Positions 6,750 through 8,811 of a stretch of 8,811 bases of DNA are shown one piece after another. Made by a program: the position numbers and the translations under genes. The notes under the pieces are model-generated. The model was given only the letters and a program-made list of their open reading frames with translations, was not told where the DNA came from and searched no databases. Within the stretch, counting starts at the first letter, position 1; each line of letters begins with the position of its first letter. The DNA comes from Calditrichota bacterium (GTDB taxonomy: Bacteria; Calditrichota; Calditrichia; RBG-13-44-9; J075): contig RFIL01000371.1 of NCBI GenBank assembly GCA_003695285.1, forward strand, positions 1 through 8,811, given 5' to 3'.

Positions 6750-7037
6750 TCAGTGAATAGTACCAATATCCGGTATTAATGTTAACGTCATGATGATGAA
6801 TAGAAGGACCGGGATAATGGCGATATACCAGATAAACCGTTTTTCAAAACGAAGTTCCATATAGTTTGCGGCAACTAAGAACGCTTTAACCGCAGCCACT
6901 ATAAAAATGAATGTCACGGTAAGAGTCTGTGAAAATGGTAGAAAGACGGCTGCCAGGCTGATGCCTAAAAGTAAAACCAACCAGGCCCAGACAGCTACAT
7001 AATTCGGACGTTCATGAACGGATTCAGAGTGTGCCAT
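6750..7037 (-). CDS. ctaF: Cytochrome c oxidase subunit IV (prokaryotic type)
   Basis: The 95-residue product starts at an ATG with AAGGAG eight bases upstream. It shows three hydrophobic helices (about 13-34, 38-58 and 67-88), with the family signature VKAFLVAANYMELRFEKR linking helices two and three. These match the small prokaryotic subunit IV of caa3/aa3 and bo3 oxidases. It has no redox centre and is thought to stabilise assembly of the catalytic subunit. It lies 27 bases after subunit III, in the usual I-III-IV order. Confidence 0.92.
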   Translation of the reverse strand: MAHSESVHERPNYVAVWAWLVLLLGISLAAVFLPFSQTLTVTFIFIVAAVKAFLVAANYMELRFEKRFIWYIAIIPVLLFIIMTLTLIPDIGTIH

Positions 7038-7064
7038 TGTATTTACTCCTTTTTCAATCCACGT

Positions 7065-7685
7065 TTAATACGACAAATACAATAAAGGAAAGAGAAAAAT
7101 CCAGACGATATCCACAAAGTGCCAGTATAAACCAGCATATTCGACCCGCCATTGAGCCTTGGGCCAGAGTGTTCCACGAATCGCCATTAGTAGAAGGATG
7201 AAATTGGCTATGATTCCACCTGTTACGTGCAGCGCATGGAGTCCGGTCATCAGGTAATAAAAAGACCAGAAAATATGGGATAGGGGGGTAAATCCATTCG
7301 CGAACTCTCTGGAGTATTCAAAGGCCTTAATCCCCAGAAATGTTAACCCGAGAAGCACAGTAAGTGCGAGAAACAACTTGGCTCTGGAGCGATTCTCATC
7401 CTGAATAGCGGCAAATGCCAGAACCATTGTTAAACTACTGGTCAACAAAACCATGGTATTTATACTGCCAATAACAGTACTGACATGGTGGGCAAATTCA
7501 GTCCATGCTCCATTACTGGCCAGCCGAAAGAGCACATATGTACCAATAAGACCACCAAACACCATGATTTCAGAGGCTAGAAACCACCACATACCCATCT
7601 TGCCGGGCGGTACACCCACATCAATATGTTCTAATTTATGATGAACTTCGGCCCGGGCTTCTGCTTCCGGTACTGCACTTGCCAT
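7065..7685 (-). CDS. ctaE: Cytochrome c oxidase subunit III
   Basis: The 206-residue product starts at an ATG with AGGAGA eight bases upstream. Five transmembrane segments (about 31-55, 69-95, 102-124, 135-168, 186-205) correspond to the short bacterial form lacking the first two helices of the mitochondrial type. Family marks include GMWWFLASEIMVFGG with its conserved Glu, GIKAFEY, TGLHALHVTGG and VEYAGLYWHFVDIVWIFLF. It is a structural subunit of the inner-membrane oxidase, bordering the D-pathway entrance. It follows subunit I after an 85-base gap that carries only a weak AT-rich palindrome. Confidence 0.96.
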   Translation of the reverse strand: MASAVPEAEARAEVHHKLEHIDVGVPPGKMGMWWFLASEIMVFGGLIGTYVLFRLASNGAWTEFAHHVSTVIGSINTMVLLTSSLTMVLAFAAIQDENRSRAKLFLALTVLLGLTFLGIKAFEYSREFANGFTPLSHIFWSFYYLMTGLHALHVTGGIIANFILLLMAIRGTLWPKAQWRVEYAGLYWHFVDIVWIFLFPLLYLSY

Positions 7686-7770
7686 CGTAATTCTCCTTTG
7701 GTTTAGTTACTTCTTCTTCATTAATGGAACTTATATTTGAAAAATCAGATAGCTTATCTTTCTAAATTTA

Positions 7771-8811
7771 TTACCCTTCGGCGGTAACCTTTTGTTCAGT
7801 CTGTGCAATCCAATCCTTATCCGCTCCCGGAACGCTGTATTCGTAAGGACCATGGTAGACCACGGGTGTCTCTGCAAAATTCCCATGAGGGGGAGGTGTT
7901 GGGGCTGCTGCCCATTCCAGCGTTGTTGCTTCCCAGGGGTTTTGAGGGGCTTTCTTTCCCTTAAACATGCTCCAGAAAAAGTTGATGATAAATGGGATCT
8001 GGGATAAAATCAGTGCGATTGCAAAGTATGTAATATGTTTATTGGTTGGTTGCAGGGGCTGAAGGAATTCGTACTGGGTTGGATCATAAACTCTTCTCAT
8101 GTGCCCCCCAAGCCCTACAGTGAACATGGGTATAAATGTAAGATTAAAAAAGATAACGGTAAGCCAAAAATGTATTTTACTCAAGGTGTTGTTCATCATC
8201 TTACCAAACATTTTGGGATACCAGTAATAGATAGCGGCAAATCCACCCAGAAAAACGGAGGGGAACAGAGTATAATGAAAGTGAGCAACTACAAAATAGG
8301 TGTCATGGAAAAAGATATCAACCGGTGCAGAACCGAGAAAAATTCCGGTCACCCCTCCCACCAGAAAGGTCGCCAGTGTACCCAGTGCAAATAGCATTGG
8401 CGGTGTAAAGCGAATCGATGACTTCCACAGGGTAGCTATCATGGCAAATATAACAATGGCAAAGGGTACCGATATTAAAATGGTCGTAATACTGAAGGGC
8501 ATAATTAACCGTGGATCAATTCCACTCACAAACATGTGATGTGCCCAGACGATAAAACTCAAGATGCCGGCAGCGATAGTAGAGAACACAATCGTTTTAT
8601 ACCCGAAAATTGGTTTTCGAGAGAAAGTCGCCATCACCTCCAGAACAGCACCTAACCCCGGTAATAAAATTACATAAACTTCAGGATGGCCAAAAAACCA
8701 GAATAAGTGTTGCCAGAGTAATGGATCTCCTCCTCTTTCAGCAATAAAAAAGCCGGTGCCTGCGACTCTATCTAACAGAAGCATTACCGCACCAGCAATC
8801 AGGGGCCCTAC
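7771..8811 (-). CDS. ctaD: Cytochrome c oxidase subunit I, C-terminal part (5' end beyond right edge)
   Basis: The frame is open to the window edge (347 codons including the stop), so the Met at 8784 is internal. Subunit I carries haem a and the haem a3-CuB site that reduces oxygen. Counting from the edge: the CuB His42 and cross-linking Tyr46 in GHPEVY (A1-type, with Glu44), His91-His92 of WAHHM, the Mg/haem-propionate pair His169-Asp170, haem a3 His177 and haem a His179 in VAHFHY, and the Arg pair in GGHMRRVYDP. The NPWEATTLEW tail is typical. Unusually, three residues of the K proton pathway are non-polar: Leu57, Phe117 and Val120 occupy the positions of Ser291, Thr351 and Lys354 (Paracoccus numbering), and Glu58 takes the place of His292. 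The gene ends with tandem TAA stops. The D-pathway half and the upstream subunit II gene are out of view. Confidence 0.97.
   Translation of the reverse strand, partial: VGPLIAGAVMLLLDRVAGTGFFIAERGGDPLLWQHLFWFFGHPEVYVILLPGLGAVLEVMATFSRKPIFGYKTIVFSTIAAGILSFIVWAHHMFVSGIDPRLIMPFSITTILISVPFAIVIFAMIATLWKSSIRFTPPMLFALGTLATFLVGGVTGIFLGSAPVDIFFHDTYFVVAHFHYTLFPSVFLGGFAAIYYWYPKMFGKMMNNTLSKIHFWLTVIFFNLTFIPMFTVGLGGHMRRVYDPTQYEFLQPLQPTNKHITYFAIALILSQIPFIINFFWSMFKGKKAPQNPWEATTLEWAAAPTPPPHGNFAETPVVYHGPYEYSVPGADKDWIAQTEQKVTAEG

Noticed and set aside
7747..7759. Palindrome in the gap between subunits I and III, followed on the minus strand by a short T-run, as an intrinsic terminator
   Set aside because: The stem is only five A/T-rich pairs with a three-base loop, and the next gene of the same complex follows with a good ribosome site; too weak to call.
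8035..8539. Plus-strand open frames opposite subunit I
   Set aside because: Antisense shadows of a highly conserved gene, with no protein features of their own.
8782..8784. ATG at 8784 as the start of subunit I
   Set aside because: The frame stays open to the edge and the preceding residues (VGPLIAGAV) match the interior of subunit I; the true start lies outside.
7771..8811. Assigning subunit I outright as a nitric oxide reductase because the K pathway is absent
   Set aside because: The active-site Tyr, the A1-type GHPEVY Glu and all haem and CuB ligands are those of an oxygen reductase; kept only as an alternative to test.

Overview
All protein-coding content lies on the minus strand, so transcription runs from the right edge to the left. 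Eleven genes are packed with gaps of about 17 to 102 bases, nearly all with a visible Shine-Dalgarno sequence. This looks like one operon or a few tightly coupled units. Both edges cut genes: cytochrome oxidase subunit I on the right and a haem-binding lipoprotein on the left. There is no non-coding stretch longer than about 100 bases, and I see no RNA genes, mobile elements or CRISPR.

Layout in transcription order. (1) Respiratory oxidase block, 8811 to 4817: subunit I (partial), subunit III, a small subunit IV, a second subunit III paralogue, an 88-residue membrane protein with a CPNC motif, and the haem farnesyltransferase CtaB. (2) Electron-carrier block, 4714 to the left edge: a secreted cupredoxin-like protein fused to a carboxypeptidase-regulatory-like module, a secreted dihaem cytochrome c, a lipoprotein with an Ig-like region and a monohaem cytochrome domain, an outer-membrane beta-barrel protein with one N-terminal haem-c motif, and a lipoprotein with a Big_2-like domain and duplicated haem modules that runs off the window.

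Taken together, the products could form a chain from the outer membrane or cell surface, through periplasmic haem and copper carriers, to an inner-membrane heme-copper oxidase. The gene content resembles the rus operon of Acidithiobacillus ferrooxidans (cyc2, cyc1, an ORF, coxBACD, rus). That is an analogy of content and architecture; I cannot show homology of the porin-cytochrome to Cyc2 without a search. The oxidase subunit I also lacks the polar residues that normally form the K proton pathway.

The organism is Gram-negative (outer-membrane barrel, lipoproteins) and capable of aerobic or microaerobic respiration. Moderate-to-low GC, FYSC-type lipoboxes, Ig-like domains joined to C-terminal cytochrome domains, and paired subunit III genes suggest a lineage of the FCB group such as Calditrichota, Ignavibacteriota or a KSB1-like clade. 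This is an impression from style, not a demonstrated placement.
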